Assembly (NCBI GenBank): GCA_030648295.1
Contig: JAUSID010000130.1
Span: 1-43,354, forward strand
DNA from: Opitutaceae bacterium
GTDB taxonomy: Bacteria > Verrucomicrobiota > Verrucomicrobiia > Opitutales > Opitutaceae
Direction of reading: 5' to 3'
DNA length: 43,354 nucleotides
Shown: positions 8,426 through 17,589 of the stretch, piece after piece
Numbering within the stretch: the stretch's first letter is position 1
How the letters are laid out: each line of letters begins with the position of its first letter
The notes under the pieces: generated by a model
What the model was told of the DNA's origin: nothing
Seen by the model: the letters and a program-made list of their open reading frames with translations, nothing else
The model's database searches: none
Program-made: the position numbers and the translations under genes

Positions 8426-9226
8426 ATGCCCACCACTGTTTTCACCATCGCCAACCAAAAGGGCGGCGTCGGCAAAACCACGACGGCCGTCAATCTCGCC
8501 GCGGCGCTGGCCGAGAAGAAGATCCACACGCTGCTGGTTGACCTCGACCCTCAGGCGAACGCGACCAGCGCAATCGGCGTGGAAAAGAAGGCCGGCCGCA
8601 GCCTTTACGGGCCGCTCCACGGCGAAGGCACGGCGGTGGAGATGATTACGGCGACGGACTACGAGCATCTGGCGCTCATCCCCAGTGAGGAGGATCTGGC
8701 CGCCGCCGAAATCGAACTCGCGCAAACCGAGAATTACCTCCTCCGATTGCGTGCCGTGCTGGAACCCGTTCGCAGTTCCAACGGCTATCGCGTCATCATC
8801 ATCGATTGCCCGCCCGCGCTCGGCCTACTTTCGATGAACAGCCTCGCCGCTGCTGATTTTCTCCTCATCGCACTGCAGTGCGAATACCTCGCTTTGGAGG
8901 GCCTCGGCCAGATTTTGCGTAACGTAGAGCGACTGAAATCCGCTCATATCAACGACAATCTCGAACTCGGCGGCATCGTGATGACGATGTTCGATCTCCG
9001 CACCAACCTCTCCCGGCAGGTGGTCGACGAGGTCAAACAGCACCTGCCCGACAAGATTTTCACCACGGTAATTCCGCGCACCGTGCGACTCAGCGAGGCG
9101 CCCAGCTTCGGCAAACCGATCTTCGCCTACGATGCGCTCAACCCCGGCTCGACTGCGTACCGCAGTCTCGCCAAGGAGGTCATCGCCCGGTTTGGGCTGA
9201 AGGAAGGCGCGGCAGAAAAGAAGTGA
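8426..9226 (+). CDS. ParA/Soj-family ATPase
   Basis: A 266-residue protein. Right at its start it has the deviant Walker A motif KGGVGKTT (signature Lys12 and Lys17), LLVDLDPQANATSAIG (A' motif), and IIIDCPPALGLLSMNSL (Walker B region). It ends with PRTVRLSEAPSFGKP, typical of chromosomal ParA/Soj rather than MinD. The role inferred from the family is ATP-dependent dimerisation on DNA for chromosome segregation, normally with ParB. No parB follows: the next gene is an unrelated permease after 190 bases. ATG 8426 was chosen because the P-loop domain normally starts a few residues later. The longer open frame upstream is low-complexity and unlikely to be translated. Confidence 0.9.
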   Translation: MPTTVFTIANQKGGVGKTTTAVNLAAALAEKKIHTLLVDLDPQANATSAIGVEKKAGRSLYGPLHGEGTAVEMITATDYEHLALIPSEEDLAAAEIELAQTENYLLRLRAVLEPVRSSNGYRVIIIDCPPALGLLSMNSLAAADFLLIALQCEYLALEGLGQILRNVERLKSAHINDNLELGGIVMTMFDLRTNLSRQVVDEVKQHLPDKIFTTVIPRTVRLSEAPSFGKPIFAYDALNPGSTAYRSLAKEVIARFGLKEGAAEKK

Positions 9227-9418
9227 AGTGAATTTCAGGCGCCGGAGCAGAGAAGAGACGCAAGCAGCACGACCAGAACCGCGAACGAGATTCTCCAAAT
9301 CAATAAACCATTGGCCAATAGCGGGGTGTTCTGGCGTTTCTCCTCCTCCCTGCCCCGTTTTCCTTGCTCCCCTTTGCGGATTCACGTGCCGTCTCCCACT
9401 TCCAACCGACGGCCGATC

Positions 9419-10228
9419 ATGCTCTCAGCGCTGGATAAATACCGCCACGCCTTCCTCGTGGGGCTGCAGAGCAATCTGATCTATCGCTGGAACTTCGCGG
9501 TTCGCGGGTTCTTTTCGCTCTTTCACCTCGCGGTCGTGTTCATCCTCTGGGGCGCCGCATTCGCCGGCACGCGCTCAATCGGCGGGTTCGATCTTCGCCA
9601 GACGCTGACCTACTTCATCACGTTGCTGGTGCTCCAGTTTTTCGTCAGCGCCTTCAACGAGGATTATCAAATCAGCGAGGAAATCCGGAACGGACTCATC
9701 AACCAGTTCCTGCTGAAGCCGATTAACTACTTCCTGTATCGGTTCAGCATCTTCGTCGCGGCGCGACTCGTTTCCGGCGCGCTCGTGATCCTGCCGCTGC
9801 TCGTCGCATTGCCGTTCGTCCACGACGTCCTGACTTTTCCCTTCGAGGGCTGGCGAATCGCTCTCGGACTGCCGGCGATCTTCATGTCTGCGATGATTCA
9901 ATTCACCATCGCGTATTGTTTCGGAATGCTGACGTTCTGGTTTCTGGAAATCCAGGGATTCGTGATTCTTTCGATGGCAATCGAGGCCGTGCTGGGCGGA
10001 CAGATCTTCCCGCTCGACCTCATGTCGGCGGACATCTTCGCCGGCTCGATGTTGCTACCCTATCCTTACCAAATGTATTTCCCCGCCGCGATTCTTACCG
10101 GCCGGTTCGGTTTCGAGGAGGCAATATGGTGCCTCGGGATTCAAGCCTGTTGGGTCGCGTTGCTCGTCATGATTAGCCGCGCGTTATGGGCGCGAGGTTT
10201 GCGCCGGCACACCGCCGTCGGTGGCTGA
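9419..10228 (+). CDS. ABC-2 family transporter permease (first of pair)
   Basis: A 269-residue integral membrane protein with about six hydrophobic segments, for example FHLAVVFILWGAAFAG and LVSGALVILPLLVALPF. The blocks ALDKYRHAFLVGLQSNLIYR at the start, ISEEIRNGLINQFLLKPINY, and PYPYQMYFPAAILTGR are typical of the COG4587-type exporter permeases that work in pairs with an ATPase of the COG4586 type. The substrate is unknown. The second permease is 127 bases downstream. No ATPase gene is visible on either side, so it must be encoded elsewhere. ATG 9419 begins the conserved N-terminus; the frame is open upstream from 9311 without recognisable sequence. Confidence 0.82.
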   Translation: MLSALDKYRHAFLVGLQSNLIYRWNFAVRGFFSLFHLAVVFILWGAAFAGTRSIGGFDLRQTLTYFITLLVLQFFVSAFNEDYQISEEIRNGLINQFLLKPINYFLYRFSIFVAARLVSGALVILPLLVALPFVHDVLTFPFEGWRIALGLPAIFMSAMIQFTIAYCFGMLTFWFLEIQGFVILSMAIEAVLGGQIFPLDLMSADIFAGSMLLPYPYQMYFPAAILTGRFGFEEAIWCLGIQACWVALLVMISRALWARGLRRHTAVGG

Positions 10229-10242
10229 CGCCACGGACAGCC

Positions 10243-10345
10243 GGTTTTGAATTTCGGGTTTTGGGTCTTGAGTTAAAAACCGCACCGGATTCCAAATCCG
10301 ACGGAGAATCCGGAACTCGGAACGCGAAATCCGGAACGACCCCGC
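10243..10345 (+). repeat. Composite simple repeat between the ABC permease genes (period 7)
   Basis: The 127-base gap between the two permease genes is largely low-complexity. An AT-rich start (about 10246-10278) is followed by words of seven bases that change step by step: AATCCGG, AACTCGG, AACGCGA, AATCCGG, AACGACC. The same style of array is found at 21103-21340 and inside mnmA. The arms CCGGTTTT and AAAACCG near the ends could pair in RNA. Confidence 0.55.
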
Positions 10346-10355
10346 AACGACACTC

Positions 10356-11153
10356 ATGCTACATTACGGAAGGATATGGCTCGCCAGCGTCCGATACTCG
10401 ATCGTGCGGACGATGATGTTCCGAGGCGACTTCATCGTGTGGTCGCTGGTGGAGCTGTTCTGGATGAGCGTGAACCTGCTGCTCATCTCGGTCATCTATC
10501 GCCACACGGACTCGGTCGCGGGCTGGAACAAATACGAGATGATGCTGCTGGTCGGCACCTCGATGCTGATCCAGCGCTTTCTGATGGGATTCTTCTGGAG
10601 CAGCATTTTCGAAATGGGCCGCAACGTACGCTCCGGCAATTTCGACTTCTTCCTCGCGCAGCCGGGCAACATCATGTTCATGGCCACGACGCGCAAACTC
10701 GACCCCGACGGGCTCGCGAACTCGATCATCGCGATCGGCATCGTGGTATATGCGGCCAACCAGCTCGGCTTGCAGCCGGGTGTGCTCGACGTGACGCTCT
10801 ATGCGTTGATGGTCTTCTGCGGATTGGTGATTCATTACAGCATCCTGGTGATGTCGATCTCGCTCGTGTTTTGGCTCACCAGCGCACACGGCGTTGAAGG
10901 CACGTATTTCACCCTGACCGAGTTTTCCCGCCTGCCGCGCGAGGCGTTCAAAGGCCTCGTGAGCCAGGTCATGTTCGTCTGGCTTCTGCCCGTCGTGGTC
11001 GTCAGCAACGCGCCCGCGCGGACATTGCTGGATCGGTTCGAATTCAGCTGGAAATGGACGCTCGGCCCGTTCCTGTTCGCCGCCGCGTGGTTCGCACTCG
11101 CCGTCTTTGTCTTTCAGCGTGGGTTGCGCCGCTACACGAGCGCGAGTTCTTAA
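10356..11153 (+). CDS. ABC-2 family transporter permease (second of pair)
   Basis: A 265-residue membrane protein, COG3694-like. It begins LHYGRIWLASVRYSIVRTMM and has about six transmembrane stretches (for example FIVWSLVELFWMSVNLLLI and VMFVWLLPVVVVSNAPA). The conserved motif GNFDFFLAQPGNIMF matches the region of this family that lies just after the second membrane segment. It would form a heterodimeric channel with the permease encoded just upstream. It shares orientation with that gene and is probably co-transcribed despite the repeat between them. The ATP-binding subunit is missing from the window, and the transported substrate cannot be told from sequence. Confidence 0.82.
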   Translation: MLHYGRIWLASVRYSIVRTMMFRGDFIVWSLVELFWMSVNLLLISVIYRHTDSVAGWNKYEMMLLVGTSMLIQRFLMGFFWSSIFEMGRNVRSGNFDFFLAQPGNIMFMATTRKLDPDGLANSIIAIGIVVYAANQLGLQPGVLDVTLYALMVFCGLVIHYSILVMSISLVFWLTSAHGVEGTYFTLTEFSRLPREAFKGLVSQVMFVWLLPVVVVSNAPARTLLDRFEFSWKWTLGPFLFAAAWFALAVFVFQRGLRRYTSASS

Positions 11154-11165
11154 TGAACCACCCCC

Positions 11166-11303
11166 ATGGATACAACCGTGGCCGAATGGTGGGTCGGCCC
11201 GCTGGCGATCGCCGCATCCTTGGCAAGTGCCAGACAACGGTGGCATGATCCGTTTGGTTGCGGCTTGAGCCGCGGTGCGAAATCGCCGGACTACGACGCG
11301 TGA
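11166..11303 (+). CDS. Possible 45-residue small protein coupled to rnc
   Basis: A short frame starting at ATG 11166 encodes 45 residues with one hydrophobic stretch (WWVGPLAIAASLASA). It ends at a TGA that overlaps the rnc ATG (TGATG, 11301-11305). That overlap geometry is common in coupled bacterial genes and is the only argument for translation. I recognise no family, and there is no clear ribosome-binding site. It may be chance. Confidence 0.25.
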   Translation: MDTTVAEWWVGPLAIAASLASARQRWHDPFGCGLSRGAKSPDYDA

Positions 11304-11998
11304 TGGATGAGAACCTGACACAACTCGAGCAGCGCATCGGGCACACCTTTCGTGATCGCACGCTGCTAGAGCGCGCCATCACGCACGCGTCGTTTCTCCA
11401 GGATCATCCCGAGGTCGGCGAGAGCAACCAGCGGCTCGAGTTTCTGGGCGATGCGGTGCTGCAGCTGATCCTGACCGAGGCGCTGTTCAATCTGTTTCCC
11501 ACCGAACGTGAAGGGATGTTGAGCAAGCGCCGCGCCGCACTGGCAAACGGCACGTTCCTGGCGCAACTGGCCACCGAAGCGGGAATCGATCGATCGCTGC
11601 GGCTCGCCACGAGCGAGGAATCGACCGGCGGTCGCACGCGCGCGTCAGCGCTGGAGGACGGAATCGAGGCGCTTATCGGCGCGGTTTACCTCGACAGCGA
11701 CCTGCCCACGGTTCGCACCGTGGTGCTCGCGCTTTATGGCGATATCGGCGCCCGGTTGGCGTTGGGGGAGGAAGTCGAGAACCCCAAAGGCCGGCTGCAG
11801 GAACTCATCCAGCCCATCTACGGCAACAACGCACTGCGGTATGAAGTGACTGACATTGCGGGCGAGGATCATGCCCGCGATTACGAGGTGCGCGTTTACT
11901 TGCTGGAGCGCCCGCTCGGCTCCGGACGCGGACCCTCCAAGAAACTCGCCGAGGAAGCCGCGGCCCGCGAAGCGCTTGCCGAATTGCAGAAGGACTGA
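11303..11998 (+). CDS. rnc: Ribonuclease III
   Basis: A 231-residue double-strand-specific RNase that processes rRNA precursors and structured mRNAs. The signature NQRLEFLGDAVLQLI (residues about 34-50) carries the catalytic Glu and Asp. The second acidic cluster is in ASALEDGIEALIGAVYLD. A C-terminal double-stranded RNA-binding domain runs from NPKGRLQELIQ to SKKLAEEAAAREALAEL. The usual NERLEFLGD box reads NQRLEFLGD; that first position is not one of the main metal ligands. ATG 11303 was chosen because it aligns with the family start and overlaps the upstream stop. Mfd follows after 83 bases on the same strand. Confidence 0.95.
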   Translation: MDENLTQLEQRIGHTFRDRTLLERAITHASFLQDHPEVGESNQRLEFLGDAVLQLILTEALFNLFPTEREGMLSKRRAALANGTFLAQLATEAGIDRSLRLATSEESTGGRTRASALEDGIEALIGAVYLDSDLPTVRTVVLALYGDIGARLALGEEVENPKGRLQELIQPIYGNNALRYEVTDIAGEDHARDYEVRVYLLERPLGSGRGPSKKLAEEAAAREALAELQKD

Positions 11999-12081
11999 GC
12001 GGCGCCTCCTCCCCGACGAATGCTTTCTCTCCAACCGGCTTGTGGGAACCCACCCGCGACCTACATTCGAGCTTTTTCCCG

Positions 12082-15000
12082 ATGCCCGTCTCCACGCTCC
12101 AGCGCCGCAAGGTCACCGGTGTCTGCCCGCCCGCCCGCGGTGCAGTCATCGCGGAGCTTTGCCGCCGGCATCCCGCGCCCGTGTGGCTGGTCGTGGCCGA
12201 GGATCTGAAAATCGCCGAGCACCTGGCGGAGGACATCGCGTTTTTCCATGGCGCCGGCGGTGATCCGCGCCCGCAACAGCAACTCGTCTTTCCCGAATCC
12301 CTCCAGGAAAGCCGCGACATGCGCGAGGCATTCGCCGCGTCGAGCGATCGCCTCACCGTGCTTTCGCGGCTGCGCGCGCTGCGCGGGCTCACCTCGACTC
12401 CGGACACTCTCGTCATCACCACGACTCCGGCGGCGCTGTTGCAGCCAGTGCCGGCGCTGGAGGAATTTGCCACCCGCGAGCTCACGTTGCGCCGCGGCCA
12501 GGTGCAGCCTTTCCAGGCGCTGCTCGATCAGCTGCAGAAACTCGACTACGACTCGGAGGCGGTTTGCGAGGCGCCCGGCCATTACGCCATTCGCGGTGGG
12601 ATCATCGACGTGTATCCGGTAACCGCCAACACGCCATATCGTCTCGATTTCTTCGGCGATGAAATCGAATCGATCCGCGAATTCGATCCGGTGACGCAAC
12701 GCTCCGGCGCAGCGGTCGAGAGCATCAGCGTTGCGGCCTCGCCCCACGTGCAACTCGACGCCTCAAAAACCGGCATCGCGGATTATCTCACACCCAGTGC
12801 ACACCTCGTGTTCGTCGAGCCCGCGTCTCTCGACGAGGAATTCAGTGCGTTCGCGCGCGAAGGTTCGGACGGACTCACGCCTTTGCTGGAGAAATGCGCG
12901 GCGGCCTTTGGCGTCAGCGACATCGACGAGGCGAGCGCGTTGTTCGATGCCGGCGCCGGGGAGATTACTTGGGACAGCGAAAGCCTGGTGCACCACCGCC
13001 GCTACCCGGACGACGCACTCGTGGCGCAGGAGCGGCTCCAGAGCGAGGAGGAAGCGCGCGCGCTTTTCCTGCAGCAACTGGTTGCGTGGGCAAAAGGTGG
13101 TTACGACGTGGCCATCGTCACGGCAAAATCAGGTGAGGAACAGCGGGCCCAGGAAATCCTGGCCGACGACGCGGCGCTCAAGGCGCTGAAGCCACGCTGG
13201 CTCCGCGGCACACTGAATGAAGGGTTCCGGATCACGTTTCACGAAGGAGCGGAGTTTGGGTCGCTGGAGCCGGCGCGCCCCGGTGCCGGCCGGGCGCGAC
13301 ACCGCGGCGAAAGCGCCGCAGCTCCATCGGTCGGCGCGGGCTTGGTCGTCGTCACCGAAACTGAGATTTTCGGCCGGCAGCGACAACGCCGCCCGGCACT
13401 CAATCAGCGCGCGATCGCGCAGCGCGCGCAGATCGACCAGTTGCTGGACTTTTCCGAGCTCGTCGAAGGCGACTTCGTCGTGCACTTGCAGCACGGCATC
13501 GCGCTGTATCGCGGATTGACGAAACTCGACACGGCGCAGGGCCTCCGCGAGGTCATCTCGCTCGAGTTCGACGACCACGTGACACTGCACGTGCCGCTCC
13601 AGGAATCGCACCTGATCAGCCGGTATGTCGGGTTGAGCAAGGCCAAGCCGCAACTCGGCCGCATCGGTTCCAACCGTTGGGAAAAGGCGCGGCAGGCCGC
13701 CGAGCACGCGACCATCGATCTTGCGGCGGAGCTCCTGCGCATCCACGCCGCGCGTGAAGCGCAGGCCGGGTTCGCGTTTCCCGCGGATACCACTTGGCAG
13801 AAGGAATTCGAGGCGTCCTTCCCGTTCACGGAAACGCGCGACCAGCTGAGCGCCATCCAGGAAACCAAGGTGGACATGGAGAAAACCCGCCCGATGGATC
13901 GCCTGATCTGCGGCGATGTCGGGTTCGGCAAAACCGAGGTGGCGATTCGCGCTGCGTTCAAGGCCGTGCAGGGCGGCCGGCAGGTAGCGGTGCTCGTGCC
14001 GACCACGGTGCTCGCGCAGCAGCACCTCAACACATTTCGCGAGCGGATGACCGGCTATCCGATTTCAATCGAGATGCTAAGCCGCTTCCGTTCCCGCGGT
14101 GAACAGCGCAAAATCATCGAGGCGATTGCTGGTGGCCAAGTCGACATTCTCATCGGCACCCATCGGCTGCTCCAGCGCGACATCCAGTTCAAGGAACTCG
14201 GCCTCGTCGTCATCGACGAGGAGCAGCGGTTCGGCGTGAAGCACAAGGAGGTGTTCAAGCGCATGCGCGAAATGGTTGACGTGCTCTCGATGAGCGCGAC
14301 ACCGATCCCGCGCACGCTCTACATGGCGCTGACGGGCGCGCGCGATCTCAGCGTGATCGAAACGCCACCATCGAATCGCCATCCGATCCAAACCGTGGTG
14401 AAAACCTACGACGAAAAGGTCGTCGTCGACGCGGTGCGGCATGAGATTCGGCGAGGCGGACAGGTGTTTTACCTGCACAACCGCGTCCAGACGATCGATT
14501 TGGTCGCGGCGCGTCTCCGGGAAATGATGCCGGATCTGAGCATCGGCATCGGGCACGGCCAGATGCACGCGAATGATCTCGAGAAAGTGATGACGGAGTT
14601 TGTGGCCGGCAATTACCACGTCCTGGTTTGCACGACGATCATCGAGAGCGGGCTGGATATCCCAAACTGCAACACGATCGTCATCGAGGGCGCGGACCGG
14701 TTCGGGCTTTCGCAACTCTACCAACTCCGCGGCCGGGTCGGACGATTCAAGCACCAAGCTTACGCATATCTGCTGCTGCACCGGCACACGCGATTGCTCG
14801 AGGTGGCGCGACAGCGACTCACCGCGATGCGACAGCACAACCAGCTTGGCGCCGGTTTCCGGATCGCGATGCGCGACCTCGAGCTGCGCGGCGCCGGAAA
14901 CCTCCTCGGGGCGGAACAGAGCGGCCACATTGTCGGCGTCGGCTTCGAGCTTTATTGCCAGCTGCTTCGGCAGTCGGTCGCGCGGTTAAAGGGCGAAAAG

Positions 15001-15540
15001 AGTGCGGCGGCGATCCGGGCGAGCGTGAAACTGGACTTCGTGTTTGTGGGCGAGGGTGCTGCGGCCGGACGGGACGGCACTCATGCCGCTCGCGGTCGCC
15101 ATGTCGATGGCTACACCGCCTTGAAAGACGCAGAAGACGAAAGCTCGATCGATGTCCCGCGCATCCAGGCGCGGATTCCCAGCTCCTACATCGCGGAAAC
15201 CCGGCTGCGGATCGATTTTTACCGCAAACTGGCGATGGCTGACAGCACCGCGACCCTGAAACAAATCGAGGCAGACCTTAAGGATCGTTTCGGCAAATTT
15301 GGGGATGAGGTCGGGGCACTACTGCTCATCACGGAGATTCGTATCCGAGCGGAACAAAAGGGCATCGTTTCCGTCGAATCCGAGTCCAGCCGTTTGAAAT
15401 GTCTGCGCAACAGCGGTCGCCGCGACGATTGGGTGCAGGTCGGCACCCGGTTTCCAAGGTTGACCGCCCCCAAGCCCCTTCTACGTTTGCGGGAAATTAT
15501 CGTTTTCCTGAACAATCTTGTCAGCCCGTCAGGTGCGTGA
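12082..15540 (+). CDS. mfd: Transcription-repair coupling factor Mfd
   Basis: A 1152-residue protein of normal family length. It releases RNA polymerase stalled at DNA lesions and recruits UvrA. The N-terminal third is the UvrB-like module (RGGIIDVYPVTANTPYRLDF). The RNA-polymerase-interacting CarD-like domain starts near residue 455 (DFVVHLQHGIALYRGL). The translocase motor has Walker A GDVGFGKTEVA near residue 611, VVIDEEQRFGVKH near 712, SATPIPRTLYMALTG, and QLRGRVGR. The C-terminal TRCF domain lies around AETRLRIDFYRKLA. ATG 12082 gives the expected N-terminus; an earlier in-frame ATG at 12040 adds only 14 unconserved residues. Confidence 0.96.
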   Translation: MPVSTLQRRKVTGVCPPARGAVIAELCRRHPAPVWLVVAEDLKIAEHLAEDIAFFHGAGGDPRPQQQLVFPESLQESRDMREAFAASSDRLTVLSRLRALRGLTSTPDTLVITTTPAALLQPVPALEEFATRELTLRRGQVQPFQALLDQLQKLDYDSEAVCEAPGHYAIRGGIIDVYPVTANTPYRLDFFGDEIESIREFDPVTQRSGAAVESISVAASPHVQLDASKTGIADYLTPSAHLVFVEPASLDEEFSAFAREGSDGLTPLLEKCAAAFGVSDIDEASALFDAGAGEITWDSESLVHHRRYPDDALVAQERLQSEEEARALFLQQLVAWAKGGYDVAIVTAKSGEEQRAQEILADDAALKALKPRWLRGTLNEGFRITFHEGAEFGSLEPARPGAGRARHRGESAAAPSVGAGLVVVTETEIFGRQRQRRPALNQRAIAQRAQIDQLLDFSELVEGDFVVHLQHGIALYRGLTKLDTAQGLREVISLEFDDHVTLHVPLQESHLISRYVGLSKAKPQLGRIGSNRWEKARQAAEHATIDLAAELLRIHAAREAQAGFAFPADTTWQKEFEASFPFTETRDQLSAIQETKVDMEKTRPMDRLICGDVGFGKTEVAIRAAFKAVQGGRQVAVLVPTTVLAQQHLNTFRERMTGYPISIEMLSRFRSRGEQRKIIEAIAGGQVDILIGTHRLLQRDIQFKELGLVVIDEEQRFGVKHKEVFKRMREMVDVLSMSATPIPRTLYMALTGARDLSVIETPPSNRHPIQTVVKTYDEKVVVDAVRHEIRRGGQVFYLHNRVQTIDLVAARLREMMPDLSIGIGHGQMHANDLEKVMTEFVAGNYHVLVCTTIIESGLDIPNCNTIVIEGADRFGLSQLYQLRGRVGRFKHQAYAYLLLHRHTRLLEVARQRLTAMRQHNQLGAGFRIAMRDLELRGAGNLLGAEQSGHIVGVGFELYCQLLRQSVARLKGEKSAAAIRASVKLDFVFVGEGAAAGRDGTHAARGRHVDGYTALKDAEDESSIDVPRIQARIPSSYIAETRLRIDFYRKLAMADSTATLKQIEADLKDRFGKFGDEVGALLLITEIRIRAEQKGIVSVESESSRLKCLRNSGRRDDWVQVGTRFPRLTAPKPLLRLREIIVFLNNLVSPSGA

Positions 15541-15685
15541 TGCACATCGAACTATCCAGTCACCTACCGAGGTCCTTCTGCGGCATGGCCGCAACCTGAG
15601 GACTTGGTGGAAACGGCCAGTTCGCCGCCGACCAGAGATATCCAAATTTTCCCACGCGCTTTCGTTTCCGCCCGACCCATTTCGC

Positions 15686-16690
15686 ATGATTTTTCGCCGT
15701 CTTGCCACCTTCTGCTGTGTCGCCGCCACGAGCGGACTCGCCATGGCACAGCCGGCGCCCAAAGCCCCGTCCGCGGCCGAGAATCTCAATCTGCGTTTTG
15801 CGAACGGCATCGTGGCGGTGGCGGAGGAGAAAATCATCACGGTCGCCGACGTCATGCGCGAAGTTGCGCCGCTGCTGCCCGGCATTCAGCGCGAGGCGAA
15901 GAACGAGAAGGAATACAACGAGCGCGTGGAGCAACTTTACGACGACGCGATCCAGGACCTCATCGATCGCGTTCTCATCATCAAGGAATTCAGGAAGGAC
16001 GAGAAGCGGCACATCCCGATCAGCTACATCGACAACGCGATGGCGGACGAAATCGCCGAGCGGTTCGAGGGCGACCGCTCCAAGTTCCTCGCTTACCTCA
16101 AGTCTCAGGGAAAAACGATTCGCGAGTACCGCCGCGACAAGGAGGAGGAGATTATCTACCACTACATGCAGGGCCAGCAGCGCAAGTCGCAGAGCATCGT
16201 CAGCCCCGTGCGGATCGAGACCTATTACAACGAGAACAAGGATCGGTTCTACCAGGAGGACAAGGTCCACCTGCGGCTGATTCAGCTGACGCGCAATGAG
16301 GGTGAAACCGATGTGGTGCTACTCGAGCAGGCCAAACAGATTTTGAGCCGGTTCAAGAGCGGGGAAAAGTTCGTGGATCTCGCCAAGGAATACAGCAAGG
16401 ACGCGCGCCGTTCACGCGGCGGCGACTGGGGCTGGCTGCAGCGGTCCGATTTCCGCAAGGAATTCAGCGATGTGGCGTTCAACCTGAAAAAAGGCGAAGC
16501 GTCAGAGCCGCTGGTGCTGCCCGAGGGCTGCTTCATTCTTTTCGCCGAGGACCGCAAATATGCGGGCATCCAGCCGATCGACGAAGTCCGCGACCAGATC
16601 GAGCGCATTCTGCTCTCCCAGATGTCGCGCACGAACCAGGAACGCTGGCTGGAACGGCTCCGCCGCAACGGTTACGTGAAGCATTATTGA
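15686..16690 (+). CDS. SurA-like periplasmic peptidyl-prolyl isomerase
   Basis: A 334-residue secreted protein. It starts with a basic n-region and hydrophobic core (FRRLATFCCVAATSGLAMAQ), a signal peptide with a likely cut after AMA or AQ. The N-terminal chaperone-like helical region (about 35-180) includes IVAVAEEKIITVADVMREV, as in SurA. A parvulin domain follows at about 190-295: VHLRLIQLTR, FVDLAKEYSKDARRSRGGDW and EPLVLPEGCFILF. Its inferred role is folding of outer-membrane or secreted proteins. ATG 15686 was chosen because it begins the signal peptide; the frame is open further up without coding character. It follows mfd after 145 bases. The inverted repeat TTCGGC...GCCGAA just past the stop could end transcription but lacks a T run. 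Confidence 0.88.
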   Translation: MIFRRLATFCCVAATSGLAMAQPAPKAPSAAENLNLRFANGIVAVAEEKIITVADVMREVAPLLPGIQREAKNEKEYNERVEQLYDDAIQDLIDRVLIIKEFRKDEKRHIPISYIDNAMADEIAERFEGDRSKFLAYLKSQGKTIREYRRDKEEEIIYHYMQGQQRKSQSIVSPVRIETYYNENKDRFYQEDKVHLRLIQLTRNEGETDVVLLEQAKQILSRFKSGEKFVDLAKEYSKDARRSRGGDWGWLQRSDFRKEFSDVAFNLKKGEASEPLVLPEGCFILFAEDRKYAGIQPIDEVRDQIERILLSQMSRTNQERWLERLRRNGYVKHY

Positions 16691-16743
16691 TTCGGCCCGG
16701 GCTCGACGCCGAATGGCTTGTCGGTGGTCACACCTATAAGCGT

Positions 16744-16798
16744 GGGCCTCTGGCCCGCAATTCAGACCAATGCGGGCGAGACGCCCGCGCTCCCAGGC
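16744..16798. repeat. Palindromic intergenic repeat pair (GGGCC-TCT-GGCCC and GCGGGCG-AGA-CGCCCGC)
   Basis: Two short hairpin units lie between the convergent PPIase and ThuA-like genes. One is GGGCC TCT GGCCC (16744-16756). The other is a perfect 7-bp palindrome, GCGGGCG AGA CGCCCGC (16772-16788), followed by GCTCCCAGG. The second recurs almost exactly at 18462 and 20261, with variants at 29995 and 40719. Confidence 0.7.
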
Positions 16799-16830
16799 AA
16801 GCGCATTCGCGCAAGCAATAGGAGAAGCGT

Positions 16831-17589
16831 TCAACGCTTCTTCGTCCGATCCTCCGGGCGGTTGATTGGCTCGATCGGTTCCTTGATGTTCACGCACGCG
16901 TCAGGCCAATGGCCTTGCGGCCGCGCCCAGTCGACGGCGTTGGCGATGACGCGGCGGACGTTCCGGTCGAGATAAGTCGGATACGTTTCGTGTCCCGGTC
17001 GGAAATAAAAGATCCGGCCGTTGCCGCGGCGCCAGCAGCAGCCGCTGCGAAAGACCTCACCGCCCTCGAACCACGAGATGAACACGTGTTCCTCCGGCGC
17101 CGGCACCGCGAAGGGTTCGCCGTACATTTCTTCGTGCGGCAGTTCGAAACAGCGGTCGATGCCGCGCGCAATTGGGTGACCGGGATTGCAGACCCAGAGC
17201 CGCTCGCGCTCTCCGGCCACGCGCCAGTTGAGCGAGCAGGTCGTGCCCATCAGCCGCTTGAAGATCTTCGAGAAGTGTCCCGAGTGCAGCACGATCAGGC
17301 CCATGCCTTCGAGCACACGCCGGTGCACGCGATCGACGACGATATCCGCGACTTGCTCGTGCGCGCGATGCCCCCACCACGTCAATACGTCCGTTTGCGC
17401 GAGCCGGGCTTCGGTTAGCCCGTGATCGGGTTCCTGGAATGTCACGGTCTCCACCGCTGCGCCCACGAGGTACTCCCGGATTCCCACGGCGATCGCATGG
17501 TGCATGCCGTTGGGGTAAACCGACCGCACCGCAGCGTCGGTCTGCTCGTGGACGTTCTCGCCCCAGACGGTTACGCGCAGGGAGGGCAT
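16831..17589 (-). CDS. ThuA-like (trehalose-utilisation domain) protein
   Basis: A 252-residue cytosolic protein. It begins [15 protein letters not shown], then [42 protein letters not shown] and [15 protein letters not shown]. These blocks are typical of the ThuA family, which has a class I glutamine-amidotransferase-like fold and is often found with sugar oxidoreductases. The biochemical activity is not settled for the family. The open frame continues far upstream, but that part is antisense to radC. MPSLRV at 17589 is the natural start. The start codons of this gene and of radC overlap in the bases CATG (17587-17590), leaving no promoter space between them. Confidence 0.85.
   Translation of the reverse strand: MPSLRVTVWGENVHEQTDAAVRSVYPNGMHHAIAVGIREYLVGAAVETVTFQEPDHGLTEARLAQTDVLTWWGHRAHEQVADIVVDRVHRRVLEGMGLIVLHSGHFSKIFKRLMGTTCSLNWRVAGERERLWVCNPGHPIARGIDRCFELPHEEMYGEPFAVPAPEEHVFISWFEGGEVFRSGCCWRRGNGRIFYFRPGHETYPTYLDRNVRRVIANAVDWARPQGHWPDACVNIKEPIEPINRPEDRTKKR

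Noticed and set aside
8426-11153. ParA plus ABC permeases as a dedicated export or segregation system
   Set aside because: No parB, ABC ATPase or shared overlap; spacing of 190 bases and ordinary housekeeping character suggest chance neighbours.
10359-11321. Long minus-strand frame over the second ABC permease
   Set aside because: Exactly antisense to a well-supported membrane protein; its translation is rich in His, Arg, Glu and Gln as expected from the complement of a hydrophobic gene.
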